In this document: one piece after another, positions 42,342 to 52,277 of the stretch
Layout of the letters: each line of letters starts with the position of its first letter
How positions within the stretch are numbered: the first letter of the stretch is position 1
Source of the DNA: an uncultured Clostridia bacterium
GTDB taxonomy: Bacteria; Bacillota; Clostridia; Oscillospirales; Ruminococcaceae
NCBI GenBank assembly: GCA_944386445.1
Contig: CALXBD010000065.1
Span: 1 to 64,000 of the forward strand
Direction: 5' to 3'
Length of the DNA stretch: 64,000 nucleotides
The notes under the pieces: model-generated
Told to the model about the DNA's origin: nothing
The model's database searches: none
Seen by the model: only the letters and a program-made list of their open reading frames with translations
Made by a program: the position numbers and the translations under genes

Positions 42342-43769
42342 ATGCGAAAAACCAAAATTATCTGCACGCTGGGACCCGCATCCGGTTCCGAAGAGATGGT
42401 CCGCAAACTGATGCTGGCCGGTATGGATGTAGCACGATTCAATTTTTCTCATCAGGGCCATGCAGAACATAAAAAGCTGTTTGACACCGTTGTGAAAGTC
42501 CGCGAGGAGCTGGGACTGCCGATTGCAACACTTCTGGATACAAAAGGCCCGGAAATCCGCTTAGGACTGCTGGAAGGCGGAGAGGCATTCCTGCATACAG
42601 GGGATTCTTTTACCTTAACGACCCGGCCGATTACAGGCAACAATGAAATTGCCTCTATCAGCTATGCCGGGCTGCCGCAGGACGTGCATGAAGGCGGCCG
42701 CATCCTGATTGACGACGGTCTGATCGAGCTGGAAATTCAAAAGGTCACACGGGAGGATATCTTCTGCAAAGTCCTGAATGGCGGGCGGATTGCCAATCGC
42801 AAGGGAATTAATGTGCCGGATGTGAGCTTATCCATGCCGTTTTTGAGCGAACGGGATCGGGAAGATATCATTTTTGGCATTGAAACCGGATTTGATTTTA
42901 TTGCTGCTTCCTTTACCCGCACGGCAGAGGACATTATGGAAATCCGGCATTTGCTCAAACGGTATGGCGGAGAACGGATCCGGATTATCGCAAAAATCGA
43001 AAATGGCGAAGGTGTTTCCAATTTGGACGAAATTATCCGGGTATCCGATGGGATCATGGTTGCCCGCGGCGATATGGGTGTGGAAATTGCTTTGGAAAAT
43101 ATCCCCGTTTTGCAAAAGCGAATCATTAAAAAGGCTTATCGGGCCGGAAAACAGGTGATTACTGCTACGCAGATGCTGGACTCCATGATAAAAAATCCCC
43201 GTCCTACCCGTGCGGAAACCACTGATGTGGCCAACGCCATCTATGACGGCACCAGCGCGATTATGCTTTCCGGCGAAACTGCCGCAGGGGATTATCCGGT
43301 AGAAGCGGTCAAGGTAATGGCGACGATTGCTGAACGCACCGAATCGGATATTGATTATGAATCCCGTTTCCGTCAGCGGAGAAGTGATCTGGGCGCTGAA
43401 GTCACTGACGCGATTTCTCACGCAACCGTAACTACCTCTATGGATCTGGGGGCAAAATATATTGTCACCGTTACAAAATACGGGAAAACCGCCCGCATGA
43501 TTTCAAAATATCGTCCTTCCTGCCCTATTATTGCCTGCTCTCCGGATACGGCAACGGTGAGACAGTTGAATCTGTCCTGGGGTGTCATCCCTGTATTTGT
43601 AGAAGAGAAAAATAATACCGACGAACTTTTCGCGGCTGCCTATGACGCTGCGAAGAAGAAAGGTCTGCTGCGCAATGGGGATCTAGTGGTTACCACTGCG
43701 GGGGTCCCGCTGGGGATTTCCGGAAACACCAACCTTCTTCGGGTTGATACTATCGGCAATCCGGTGTAA
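42342..43769 (+). CDS. pyk: Pyruvate kinase
   Basis: 475 residues, full length for the bacterial enzyme without the extra C-terminal PEP-utiliser domain. Motifs: TKIICTLGPAS, VARFNFSHG-like (FNFSHQGH), LLDTKGPEIR, the catalytic IIAKIENGEGV with Lys, MVARGDMGVE, ITATQMLDSM and SGETAAGDYP. It converts PEP and ADP to pyruvate and ATP. AGGAAGG precedes ATG 42342 at good spacing; ATG 42333 is too close. Monocistronic, with a bidirectional terminator. Confidence 0.97.
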   Translation: MRKTKIICTLGPASGSEEMVRKLMLAGMDVARFNFSHQGHAEHKKLFDTVVKVREELGLPIATLLDTKGPEIRLGLLEGGEAFLHTGDSFTLTTRPITGNNEIASISYAGLPQDVHEGGRILIDDGLIELEIQKVTREDIFCKVLNGGRIANRKGINVPDVSLSMPFLSERDREDIIFGIETGFDFIAASFTRTAEDIMEIRHLLKRYGGERIRIIAKIENGEGVSNLDEIIRVSDGIMVARGDMGVEIALENIPVLQKRIIKKAYRAGKQVITATQMLDSMIKNPRPTRAETTDVANAIYDGTSAIMLSGETAAGDYPVEAVKVMATIAERTESDIDYESRFRQRRSDLGAEVTDAISHATVTTSMDLGAKYIVTVTKYGKTARMISKYRPSCPIIACSPDTATVRQLNLSWGVIPVFVEEKNNTDELFAAAYDAAKKKGLLRNGDLVVTTAGVPLGISGNTNLLRVDTIGNPV

Positions 43770-43794
43770 TTTTCCGTATAAAATTCAAGTTACA

Positions 43795-43832
43795 AAAAGC
43801 CTTGTCCCGAATATCCGGGGCAAGGCTTTTAG
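43795..43832. terminator. Bidirectional terminator after pyk
   Basis: AAAAGCCTTGTCCCG pairs with CCGGGGCAAGGCTTTT; short loop, T run on both strands. It serves pyk and the converging MFS gene. Confidence 0.85.
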
Positions 43833-43863
43833 AATAACTATCATTTTTCGGAAGAAGATCCAA

Positions 43864-45096
43864 TCATACTGCCGGGTGACGTTTCCGGTAGAATCGGTAC
43901 AGCAGCAGGGAGATTAGCAATACAATGGGGAAAACCACACCAAACAGGATGCCCCATTTGAGGCCGATCTGATCGGCAGCCGGATTCCCTGCGTTCAGAT
44001 TGGTGGCAAAATCGGAAATCAAGCCGCTGATCCACGGGCCGATGGCACAGCCCATATCTCCGCTCAGCGCCATAATGGCGAACATCTGGGCGCCCCCAGC
44101 CGAAAACTCACGGGCAGCCAAGCTAAACGCTCCCGGCCACAGCAGGCTTACGGAAAGTCCGCACAGGCCGCATGCTGCCAGAGACAAAACCGGCCACGGG
44201 GAAACAACTGCCGTTAAATAGCAGATGATGCATAGCACCGCAGATGCCATCAGCGCGTTGTCCAAACGGATCTTGGCACCTTTCAGGCCAAAGCCCAATC
44301 TTCCTAAGCCCATGAACAGCGCAAACATGCACGGTCCCAGCAGGTCGCCCATGACCTTTGTTACGCCTAACCCCTTTTCAGCAAACAGGCTCGACCAGAG
44401 GGACATGACGCCTTCTCCGGCACCTGCGCAAAGCATCAACACCAGGATGACCCAAAAGAATCCCTGCCGGAACAGCTTCCGCAGCGGAGAGCCCCCTGCT
44501 TCCGCAGCGATGGGACGCAGCGGAACTTTCAGAAAACTCAGCATATTTACAAACGGAATCAACGACCAGATCAGCGGCAATATCCACCAAACACTTCTGC
44601 CGGCCACCTGCAGGAACAGGGTCGTCAGCAAAACAACGCCCATCTGTCCCCAGCAGTAAAAGGAATGAAGCTGACTCATAGAACCGGCCTTATCATCTCC
44701 GGGAAGGGAATCGACAATGGGGCTTACCAGTACCTCCAGAAGCCCGCCGCCGATGGCCTGAAGCACGACTGCAATACTCAGCCCGATGTAAGGATCCGGC
44801 AATACTCCCGGCAAATACGCCAGCAGCCATAGTCCTACAGCGGATAAAGCATGGGCACCGACCATCAAGGTTCGGCAACTGAGCCATTCTACCAGCTTTA
44901 CGGAAGCCAAATCCACCAGTAGCTGAATGAAAAAGTTTAAGAAAATCAGTCGTCCCAGCCGTTCAAAGGTAATTCCATAATCCGTTTGAAAGATGATAAA
45001 CAACAGAGGAAGCAAACAATTAACAACAGCCTGGGTAATGTATCCCAGGTAACAGGACCAAAGAGTAGATTTATAGTGTACGCGCTCTGTTGTCAT
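43864..45096 (-). CDS. MFS transporter (sugar or nucleoside efflux/uptake type unknown)
   Basis: 410 residues, 12 predicted membrane segments. Character is of the major facilitator superfamily, with GYITQAVVNCLLPLLFIIFQ at the start, LGRLIFLNFFIQLLVDL, and a central loop after segment 6. Similar proteins are annotated as FucP/fucose-permease-like or general MFS; the substrate cannot be assigned. ATG 45096 overlaps the prmA stop (ATGA) with GAGGAGG 10 nt upstream; TTG 45102 is less likely. Co-transcribed with prmA, which gives no functional hint. Confidence 0.8.
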   Translation of the reverse strand: MTTERVHYKSTLWSCYLGYITQAVVNCLLPLLFIIFQTDYGITFERLGRLIFLNFFIQLLVDLASVKLVEWLSCRTLMVGAHALSAVGLWLLAYLPGVLPDPYIGLSIAVVLQAIGGGLLEVLVSPIVDSLPGDDKAGSMSQLHSFYCWGQMGVVLLTTLFLQVAGRSVWWILPLIWSLIPFVNMLSFLKVPLRPIAAEAGGSPLRKLFRQGFFWVILVLMLCAGAGEGVMSLWSSLFAEKGLGVTKVMGDLLGPCMFALFMGLGRLGFGLKGAKIRLDNALMASAVLCIICYLTAVVSPWPVLSLAACGLCGLSVSLLWPGAFSLAAREFSAGGAQMFAIMALSGDMGCAIGPWISGLISDFATNLNAGNPAADQIGLKWGILFGVVFPIVLLISLLLYRFYRKRHPAV

Positions 45097-46076
45097 TGAC
45101 AAATATCCTCCTCAAAACGGCAAACCGCTGCAGCCCAGCCGTTTTCTACCCGCAGTTCTGCAATATAAAATTCCTGCTCTTTCAGACGCTCCGTGACCTC
45201 ATCAGCACGCTCCGCAATAATCCCGGAAACAATCAATGTCCCGGACTGTTTCAAAAAGCGTTTAAACAACGGCGCCATAGCAATAATCACATCCGCCACG
45301 ATATTGGCTAGTATCAAATCATAAGATTCCTTCCCGACTTCGTCAGCCAATTCCTTGTTTTCCAAAATATTTCCGCATTTTACTGTCAGCCGTTCATCAT
45401 CGCAGCCATTTAGCGCGGCATTTTCCCGGGCAATTTTGGTAGCCAGCTGATCGATATCCACACCTGTCACCGACCGGGCTCCCAGCAGCAGCGCCGCAAT
45501 AGAAAGAATTCCGCTGCCGCAGCCCATATCCAGCACTCGCAGATTTTCAGGCTTCTGCTGATCCAAAAAAGTCAGGCACAGACGGGTCGTATCATGGCTG
45601 CCGCTTCCAAACGCCATTCCCGGGTCCATTCTCAGGACAATTTGACCCTCTTTCGGAGAAAACGCTTCCCACTCCGGAACAACTGCCAGGGTATCGCTGA
45701 TAATAATGGGGCGGTAATACTTTTTCCAGGCAGTTTCCCAATCTTCCTCTTCCTTATAGGACACTTCCAAGGAAAGTTCTCCCAGATTGATTTCCTGTCC
45801 TGCCTGAAGAGTGGCCAAATCTGTCCGGATCTGATTTAATGTTTCAAACCCCTGGAGATTGTCCGGCAGATAGAACTTTACCCGTGTATCGCAATGAGCC
45901 ATCTGCATCAATTCCTCATCCACATAATCCCAGTGGATCGTCGTATCGTTCAAAAAGTTATTAAAATCATTGGCGTCCTCGATCATGACGCCGTTAACCC
46001 CATGGGCCATCAGAAATCCGGTCAGAATTTCTACGCCTTCCGAGGTAGTTTTCACACTGACTTCTGCCCAATTCAT
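45093..46076 (-). CDS. prmA: Ribosomal protein L11 methyltransferase
   Basis: 327 residues. The N-terminal domain (about 1-100) recognises L11; the C-terminal SAM-dependent Rossmann methyltransferase has DPGMAFGSGSHDTTRLCL, the SAM loop VLDMGCGSGILSIAALLLGA and LANIVADVI (about residues 155-265). Trimethylates ribosomal protein L11. AAAGGAG precedes the ATG; a strong promoter lies 35-60 nt upstream. Confidence 0.95.
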   Translation of the reverse strand: MNWAEVSVKTTSEGVEILTGFLMAHGVNGVMIEDANDFNNFLNDTTIHWDYVDEELMQMAHCDTRVKFYLPDNLQGFETLNQIRTDLATLQAGQEINLGELSLEVSYKEEEDWETAWKKYYRPIIISDTLAVVPEWEAFSPKEGQIVLRMDPGMAFGSGSHDTTRLCLTFLDQQKPENLRVLDMGCGSGILSIAALLLGARSVTGVDIDQLATKIARENAALNGCDDERLTVKCGNILENKELADEVGKESYDLILANIVADVIIAMAPLFKRFLKQSGTLIVSGIIAERADEVTERLKEQEFYIAELRVENGWAAAVCRFEEDICQ

Positions 46077-46108
46077 TCCGGCACGCTCCTTTATTCACAC
46101 ATAAATTT

Positions 46109-46137
46109 ATTATAGTTTCCCCGCAAAAATAAGTCAA
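46109..46137 (-). promoter_or_regulatory. Promoter of prmA-MFS
   Basis: On the minus strand TTGACT (46132-46137), 17 nt, TATAAT (46109-46114). Confidence 0.85.
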
Positions 46138-46179
46138 CGGTACGGCCGGATTTTCAGCGCTCTGCCCGGAAAATCCAAA

Positions 46180-46204
46180 GTGGGACGGAATAAATCCGTC
46201 CCAC
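46180..46204 (-). terminator. Terminator of the VanY-like gene
   Basis: GTGGGACGGA / TCCGTCCCAC, 5-nt loop, followed on the minus strand by TTTGGATTTT. It lies 12 nt past the stop. Confidence 0.75.
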
Positions 46205-46216
46205 CTGCGCAGAAAG

Positions 46217-47329
46217 TTATTCGTTTGTATAATACGACGCAATTCCCAGATATTCCTCCAGGCACAATCCGCTGTCATACACTGCCTGAGCGATTTCCTT
46301 GCCCAGATACCGCAGATGCCACGGTTCATATTGATATCCGGTAACATTTTCCTTTCCCTTCGGATACCGGATTATAAACCCATATTCCTGAGCATGGGCT
46401 GCCAGCCATTTTGCTTCCGGGGTTCCCGCAAACGAATTGCTGGTACTGTTCAGGTCAAAGGCAAGCCCGGTCTGATGCTCCGAATACCCGGGCCGGGCGG
46501 AATACCGATCTGCTGCAGCCTGGCCATCCCGTTTCACATAGTTTTGATACAGCTGTCCCTGATATTCATAAGAGCGATAACCGGAAACCACATACAGATT
46601 GAGTCCGTCAGCGGCAGCAGCCTGCTGCATCTCAGCCAAAGCAGCCTGTACCTCATCCGTCAAACGGCCGGGAGCATAATCTTTGGGCAGCGGATACTTC
46701 TTATTGGCGATCAAAATGCCATCCACATAGGCTACTCCATTTTCAATCCGGATCATTCTGCCGGAAGATGTCACTTCCGCATCGGTGTAATTTTCCTGCC
46801 AGACGCCCTCTGCGTCTAGATAATACCATCCGTTTCCGTCATGGATAAATCCCTTCATCATGGCACCGGAACAGTCCATATAATACCATTTGCTGCTATC
46901 ATTGACCCAGCCGGTGCGCATGGCTCCGGAGTTGTCCATATAATACCAATTCCCGGCATACCATTGCCAACCGGTTTGCATGGCACCATTGTCCGAAAGC
47001 AGATACCATACTGTTCCAAGCTGAATCCAGCCTGTTGCTTTTTCGCCTGTTCGGTAATAAAACCAATTACCGTTTTCGGCCTGTGCCCAACCGGAATAAT
47101 CTGCCGCCACATCCGGCTCGGCTTTCAAAGGAATCGAATCCGCCTGCTGAAGGGATTCCTCCAATCGGCTGCTTTCTTCCAGACCTTGAGAAACGCTTCC
47201 CTGTTTCATGGAGGATTCTTGCGCAGAAATATTCTTCTCCGGCCACATCCAGGCAGCCAATATTCCTGCAGTCAACAGAACAGCGACTGCTCCCAGCAAG
47301 CCTGCCAGCGCCATAGATCTTCTCATCAT
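46217..47329 (-). CDS. VanY-like D,D-carboxypeptidase (M15B) with cell-wall-binding repeats
   Basis: About 370 residues. A signal/anchor segment (about 7-30), a low-complexity linker, about five choline-binding-type repeats (GWxx...WYYxDxxGAMxTGW, residues 80-185), and a C-terminal M15B peptidase domain: SGYRSYEYQGQLY, SARPGYSEHQTGLAFDL (zinc His/Asp) and EPWHLRYLG. It removes the terminal D-Ala from peptidoglycan pentapeptides at the cell surface. The start is within an ATG cluster; 47329 is 6 nt after AAGGAG and preferred, 47326 and 47335 are alternatives. Monocistronic, with its own promoter and terminator. No vancomycin-resistance genes are adjacent. Confidence 0.9.
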   Translation of the reverse strand: MMRRSMALAGLLGAVAVLLTAGILAAWMWPEKNISAQESSMKQGSVSQGLEESSRLEESLQQADSIPLKAEPDVAADYSGWAQAENGNWFYYRTGEKATGWIQLGTVWYLLSDNGAMQTGWQWYAGNWYYMDNSGAMRTGWVNDSSKWYYMDCSGAMMKGFIHDGNGWYYLDAEGVWQENYTDAEVTSSGRMIRIENGVAYVDGILIANKKYPLPKDYAPGRLTDEVQAALAEMQQAAAADGLNLYVVSGYRSYEYQGQLYQNYVKRDGQAAADRYSARPGYSEHQTGLAFDLNSTSNSFAGTPEAKWLAAHAQEYGFIIRYPKGKENVTGYQYEPWHLRYLGKEIAQAVYDSGLCLEEYLGIASYYTNE

Positions 47330-47352
47330 GCTCATCTCCTTCTTCTGGGGAC

Positions 47353-47381
47353 ATTGTAACAGCTTTTTTCACAAAAGTCAA
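47353..47381 (-). promoter_or_regulatory. Promoter of the VanY-like gene
   Basis: On the minus strand TTGACT (47376-47381), 17 nt, TACAAT (47353-47358). The -35 overlaps the stop region of the P-type ATPase gene. Confidence 0.8.
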
Positions 47382-49765
47382 TTTTGCCCTGAAACAGTCC
47401 GGCGGTTTCTGCTGCGGGAAAACTTAGCCCGAATTTTTCCTGCCACAGTGCCGATCCAATTGATGATCTGTTCCATGACTCCTAGAATTGCCGGTGTCAG
47501 CAGCGTTACAGAAAGCAGGAATACGGTTTCCCTGAGGCCGATATCCTCTAATTCAAAAAATGCAGGCATTGCAATCAAAATTCCAAAAAACAGCACGAAC
47601 ATTCCGTAATAAACGACCTTACGCAGCACAGTCTCCAGTGGAAACACCCTTGCAATCATAAACAAACTGGTAATTCCTGCCGCCAGCATGCAGAGGGTAG
47701 CCCTTACTTCTGACGTACTGCCCAAAATTTTACAAATCAGGGTAGCCAGCGCCACCTGCAAAACCACCGTAAAGGCACCGGCGGCGGCTTTGCGGAAGAC
47801 CGTACTCAAAAAATCCCCCTGAATCCGGCTGTAGGTAGGCTCCAGCGAAAGGATAAACGAAGGGATTCCCACCGCACAGGCCCCGATAACCGTCAACTGA
47901 ACAGGTACAAACGGGTAAGCGCTGCTGGTAATCAGGGAGAAAAGCGTCAAGACCACGGAAAAGATCGTTTTGACCAGGAACAGAGAAGCGGCACTTTGGA
48001 TATTGTTGATGACGCGCCGTCCTTCCCGAACAATATAAGGCATAGAGGCAAAATTGGAATCCAGCAGTACCAGATTGGAACAATCTTTAGCCGCATCGCT
48101 GCCGGCAGCCATAGCGATACTGCAGTCGGCTTCCTTCAGCGCCAGGACATCATTTACCCCATCCCCGGTCATGGCCACGGTATGGCCCTGCGCTTTCAGA
48201 GCCTCCACGATTTCCTTTTTCTGCTCCGGCGTTACGCGCCCGAAGATCCGATACCGCTCGACTGCTGCCCGGATGGACTCCGGTGTCCGCAGTACTGTGG
48301 CATCAATATACGCCTCTGCCCCGGGAAGCCCCGCCTTCTTTGCAATACTGGAAACCGTAGCCGGATTATCTCCTGAAATCACCATCAACCGCACATCCTG
48401 CTTCTGAAAATAGCTAAGGGTTTCTCTGGCATCGGGACGCACCACATCGCTGAGAAGAATCAGAGCACAGGGCCGGAGATTACAAGGAAGCCCCTCTTCC
48501 GATGCAGCATCCGGTGACCAAGCCACCGTCAGTACCCGGACGCCCTGTTGGGCATAGCTTGCAATCCGCGTTGACACTGCCGGATCCCCCTGAGGAAAGA
48601 GAAACTCATACGCGCCCATCAGCAAGGTCCCCTCTTCCCGGAAAACAGCGCCGCTGTATTTCCGGGCCGAAGAAAACGGAATTGTCCGCAATGCCCGAAT
48701 TCCCTTTTCTGCTGGAAAATGTTCCCGTACAGCCTGGAAGGTTGCGTTTTCATCTTCCAGCACCGCCGTGATCTTTCCCATGGCCTGCTCCAGCGGGAAC
48801 CCCGGCTCCAGAAGAACCGTATCTTCCACTGACATCCTCCCTTCCGTCAGGGTACCGGTCTTATCCAGGCAGAGGACGTCTACCCGGGCCAGGGTTTCAA
48901 TGCAGAAAAGCTCGTGTACCAAAGTTTTTCTGCGCCCCAGATTCACAACGCCAACCGCCAACGCGACGCTGATTAACAGCACCAACCCCTCCGGGATCAT
49001 TCCCAGCACCGCTGCAACGGTATTGATGACGGAATTTGAAAAGCTGCTTTCCGCCAGAAAGTACTGACTGCAAAACAACCCAACCCCCAGCGGCACAATG
49101 AGAATGCTGACAACCTTCAGGATTACATTGATTGCCTTCTGCAGCTGGGAAGGATGCTTTTTAAATGTTCTCGCCGCGTGGGTCAGCTTATAGGAATAGT
49201 TTTCTTCGCCCACATGCTCGGTTTCGGCGGCGGCATGGCCAGATACCACAAAACTTCCTGAATACAGCCGGTCTCCGGGATGTTTGACCACCACATCGGA
49301 TTCCCCGGTAATCAACGCTTCATTGACTTCGATGGTTCCTTCGCGGACAATCGAGTCCGCACAGATCTGGTTCCCGGAGGAGAGCAGCAGAATATCCCCC
49401 AGCACCACATCTTCCAAAGCCACTTGAAATTCTCTCCCGTCACGGCGAACCGTGGCCTTTGCCGCCGACATCAGGGACAGCCTGTCCAAGGTGCGTTTCG
49501 CCCGCAGCTCCTGAATGATGCCGATGGCGGTATTGCAGACAACGATTCCCATAAATGCGGCATTTTTATAGGAGCCTACCGAAAGGATCAGCACTGCCAA
49601 AATAATGTTGATGAGGTTAAAGAAAGTCATCAGGTTATCCCGAAGGATCTGCCCAACGCTCTTGCTGATATGATTCTCCTGTTTATTAAAAAGCCCCTGC
49701 TGACGGCGTTCCTCTGCCTGGGCCGCAGTAAGTCCCTGTTTCACAGGGGTACCGGTATTTTCCAT
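47378..49765 (-). CDS. P-type cation-translocating ATPase (CtpE-like)
   Basis: 795 residues, ten predicted membrane segments. A-domain TGES (ITGESDVV), phosphorylation motif DKTGTLTEG, hinge MTGDGVNDVLALKEAD. Segment 4 carries GMIPEGLV, the PEGL variant of the ion-binding motif seen in Ca2+/Mg2+-type pumps such as mycobacterial CtpE; there is no N-terminal heavy-metal domain. A Ca2+ or Mn2+/Mg2+ substrate is likely but unproven. GGAAGGAG precedes the ATG. No neighbour suggests metal specificity. Confidence 0.92.
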   Translation of the reverse strand: MENTGTPVKQGLTAAQAEERRQQGLFNKQENHISKSVGQILRDNLMTFFNLINIILAVLILSVGSYKNAAFMGIVVCNTAIGIIQELRAKRTLDRLSLMSAAKATVRRDGREFQVALEDVVLGDILLLSSGNQICADSIVREGTIEVNEALITGESDVVVKHPGDRLYSGSFVVSGHAAAETEHVGEENYSYKLTHAARTFKKHPSQLQKAINVILKVVSILIVPLGVGLFCSQYFLAESSFSNSVINTVAAVLGMIPEGLVLLISVALAVGVVNLGRRKTLVHELFCIETLARVDVLCLDKTGTLTEGRMSVEDTVLLEPGFPLEQAMGKITAVLEDENATFQAVREHFPAEKGIRALRTIPFSSARKYSGAVFREEGTLLMGAYEFLFPQGDPAVSTRIASYAQQGVRVLTVAWSPDAASEEGLPCNLRPCALILLSDVVRPDARETLSYFQKQDVRLMVISGDNPATVSSIAKKAGLPGAEAYIDATVLRTPESIRAAVERYRIFGRVTPEQKKEIVEALKAQGHTVAMTGDGVNDVLALKEADCSIAMAAGSDAAKDCSNLVLLDSNFASMPYIVREGRRVINNIQSAASLFLVKTIFSVVLTLFSLITSSAYPFVPVQLTVIGACAVGIPSFILSLEPTYSRIQGDFLSTVFRKAAAGAFTVVLQVALATLICKILGSTSEVRATLCMLAAGITSLFMIARVFPLETVLRKVVYYGMFVLFFGILIAMPAFFELEDIGLRETVFLLSVTLLTPAILGVMEQIINWIGTVAGKIRAKFSRSRNRRTVSGQN

Positions 49766-49835
49766 GATGCTTAAGCTCCTTCCTGCTTTCCCAGAGAAAA
49801 CGACTTTGGCGAGAACTACCCTTCAAATTGCCGCA

Positions 49836-49872
49836 AAGGCCGCCGCCATGGTTTCCCACCGGCAGCGGCCTT
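49836..49872 (-). terminator. Terminator of the pgk-tpiA-gpmI operon
   Basis: On the minus strand AAGGCCGCTGCC pairs with GGCGGCGGCCTT (one U-G), 13-nt loop, followed by a weak T run. Confidence 0.6.
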
Positions 49873-49884
49873 ACTGAGGTCTGT

Positions 49885-51405
49885 TTATTCTTTTACGATC
49901 AGGCTCTGTCCGTCCATCTCGGCGGGCTTTGCAAGGCCCATGATATCCAGCATGGTGGGAGACAAGTCGGCCAGCCGGCCGCCTTCCTTCAGCTTGCAGG
50001 GATATCCGGCCACAATCAGCGGAACAGGATTGGTGGTGTGAGCGGTAAACGGAGAACCGTCCTCTTCCATCATTTTTTCCGCGTTGCCATGGTCAGCAGT
50101 AATCAATGCAACACCGCCTGCCTTCAAAACGGCATCTACGGTCCGTCCCACGCAGGCGTCCACAGCTTCAACCGCCTTAATCGCAGCCTCTTCGATACCG
50201 GTATGGCCAACCATATCGCAGTTGGCGTAATTCAAGATAATCATATTGTACTTGCCGGACTCAATGGCTTTCACCACTGCATCAGTTACTTCATAGGCGC
50301 TCATTTCCGGCTTCATGTCGAAGGTTTCCACATCGGGGGACTTAATGAGAATCCGATCTTCGCCCTCGAAGGTCTTTTCCTCGCCGCCGTTGTAGAAGAA
50401 GGTGACATGAGCATATTTCTGAGTTTCCGCGATACGCAGCTGGGTCAGGCCCTGCTTGCTGATATACTCGCCCATGGTCATGGTCAGCGTTTCCGGCGGG
50501 AAAGCGACCTCTACATTGGGCATCGTCGCGTCATATTGGGTCATGCAGACGTAGTGCAGCTTAAAGAAGCCTTTCTTCCGCTCGAAGCCCTTAAAGTCGG
50601 GGTCCACAAAGGCACGGGTAATCTGGCGTGCCCGGTCGGGACGGAAGTTGAAAAAGATCACGGAATCGCCTTCGGCGATCATACCGTCTTTATCCAAAAC
50701 GGTAGGAACCATAAACTCGTCTGTGACGCCTTCCTCATAGGATTTCTTAATCGCTTCCACAGGGCAGCAGCCTTCGACGCCTTCACCATATACCATAGCG
50801 GCATACGCCTTTTCCACACGATCCCACGCGTTGTCACGATCCATGGCATAGAAACGTCCCATAACCGTAGCGACCTTGCCCGCACCGATGCGTTCCGTCT
50901 CCTTAACCAGCTGCTCCATGTATTCAGCGCCGGAGGTTGGCGGAACGTCACGGCCATCCAGCAGAGCATGGACGTAAATTCTGGAAACACCCATATCCTT
51001 AGCCATCTCAATCAAGCCGAAAAGATGTTCAATATGGCTATGGACGCCGCCGTCGGACAAAAGGCCAATCAAATGCAGCGCTTTATTGTTCTTGACACAA
51101 TTTTCCATTGCGCCCACCATAGCGGGATTTTTCCGAATAGTTCCCTCTTTAATAGACTTTGAAATTTTCACCAGCATCTGGTAAACGACCCGGCCGGCGC
51201 CGATATTGGTGTGTCCCACTTCGGAGTTGCCCATCTGGCCGTCCGGCAGGCCCACATCCAGGCCGCTGGCGCCGATCAGAGTATGGGGGCATTCTGCAAA
51301 GAGCTTATCAAGATTTGGCTTTTTGGCTGCCGCGATGGCATTTCCCCGGGTATCGGGATTATAGCCGAAGCCATCCATAATAATTAATGCAACAGGTTTT
51401 TTCAT
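49885..51405 (-). CDS. gpmI: 2,3-bisphosphoglycerate-independent phosphoglycerate mutase
   Basis: 506 residues, normal length. Alkaline-phosphatase-superfamily fold: MDGFGYNPDTRGNAI, catalytic Ser in MGNSEVGHTNIGAGR (about 60), LLSDGGVHSHIEHLF, and metal ligands in ITADHGNAEKM. Interconverts 3- and 2-phosphoglycerate using Mn2+. GGAAAGGAAA precedes the ATG. It is the third gene of the glycolytic operon, 30 nt after tpiA. Confidence 0.97.
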   Translation of the reverse strand: MKKPVALIIMDGFGYNPDTRGNAIAAAKKPNLDKLFAECPHTLIGASGLDVGLPDGQMGNSEVGHTNIGAGRVVYQMLVKISKSIKEGTIRKNPAMVGAMENCVKNNKALHLIGLLSDGGVHSHIEHLFGLIEMAKDMGVSRIYVHALLDGRDVPPTSGAEYMEQLVKETERIGAGKVATVMGRFYAMDRDNAWDRVEKAYAAMVYGEGVEGCCPVEAIKKSYEEGVTDEFMVPTVLDKDGMIAEGDSVIFFNFRPDRARQITRAFVDPDFKGFERKKGFFKLHYVCMTQYDATMPNVEVAFPPETLTMTMGEYISKQGLTQLRIAETQKYAHVTFFYNGGEEKTFEGEDRILIKSPDVETFDMKPEMSAYEVTDAVVKAIESGKYNMIILNYANCDMVGHTGIEEAAIKAVEAVDACVGRTVDAVLKAGGVALITADHGNAEKMMEEDGSPFTAHTTNPVPLIVAGYPCKLKEGGRLADLSPTMLDIMGLAKPAEMDGQSLIVKE

Positions 51406-51437
51406 GAAGATTTCCTTTCCGTGGAAAAAGTCTATTC

Positions 51438-52208
51438 TCAGCCTTTGGTTGCGGCATCGACGATCACTGCAAAATCGGGGGCCTTCAGGGAAGCGCCGCC
51501 GATCAAGCCGCCGTCTACGTCAGGCTGTGCAACCAGTTCTGCGGCATTCTTAGCGTTCATGGAGCCGCCGTATTGGATAGTGATGCCTTCCGCAGCCTCG
51601 CAGCCATAAAGGGCCTTGATGGTAGCGCGGATCACAGCGCAAACCTCGTTGGCCTGTTCAGCGGTAGCGGTCTTGCCTGTGCCGATTGCCCACACGGGCT
51701 CATAGGCGATGATCACGTTTTTCAGTTCTTCCGCAGAGACATTCTTCAGAGCGATCTTGGTCTGCATCGCGACCAGCTCATCGGTAATGCCGTTTTCCCG
51801 GTCAGCCAGCATCTCGCCGACGCAAAGGATCACCTTCAAACCGGCAGCCAAAGCAGCTTTGGTACGCTTGTTGACAGTCTCATCGGTCTCGCCGAAGTAC
51901 TGACGCCGCTCGGAATGGCCGATAATCACATATTCCACGCCCATTTCCACCAGCATGTCCGCGGAAATTTCGCCGGTAAACGCACCGGACTTTTCAAAAT
52001 GGCAGTTCTGGGCGCCGACCTTGATATTAGAACCTTTCGCAGCCTCCAAAACAGTTTCCAGATTGGTAAAAGGCACGCAGGCCACGACTTCACAGCCGGC
52101 ATTGGCCACCAGAGGTTTCATCTCTTCAATCAAGGCTTTTGCTTCCGGACGGGTCTTATTCATTTTCCAGTTGCCGGCGATAACAGCTTTACGAACATCT
52201 TTTTTCAT
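51438..52208 (-). CDS. tpiA: Triosephosphate isomerase
   Basis: 256 residues: AGNWKMNKT (Asn, Lys), VIIGHSERR (catalytic His), AYEPVWAIGTGKTA (catalytic Glu), YGGSMNAKN phosphate loop. Interconverts DHAP and glyceraldehyde 3-phosphate. AAAGGAG precedes ATG 52208, and a small hairpin (GTCCCCT / AGGGGAC, 52228-52246) sits right before it and may protect the mRNA 5' end. Located between pgk and gpmI; a hairpin lies in the pgk-tpiA spacer. Confidence 0.97.
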   Translation of the reverse strand: MKKDVRKAVIAGNWKMNKTRPEAKALIEEMKPLVANAGCEVVACVPFTNLETVLEAAKGSNIKVGAQNCHFEKSGAFTGEISADMLVEMGVEYVIIGHSERRQYFGETDETVNKRTKAALAAGLKVILCVGEMLADRENGITDELVAMQTKIALKNVSAEELKNVIIAYEPVWAIGTGKTATAEQANEVCAVIRATIKALYGCEAAEGITIQYGGSMNAKNAAELVAQPDVDGGLIGGASLKAPDFAVIVDAATKG

Positions 52209-52277
52209 GTCAGATGACTCCTTTTTGGTCCCCTGCCAAAGGGGACTCCTATCAAAAATTTTCTTTATGCATACCGC

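Noticed and set aside
49828..51162. A 444-codon plus-strand frame opposite gpmI
   Set aside because: Shadow of gpmI, which has all catalytic motifs on the minus strand.
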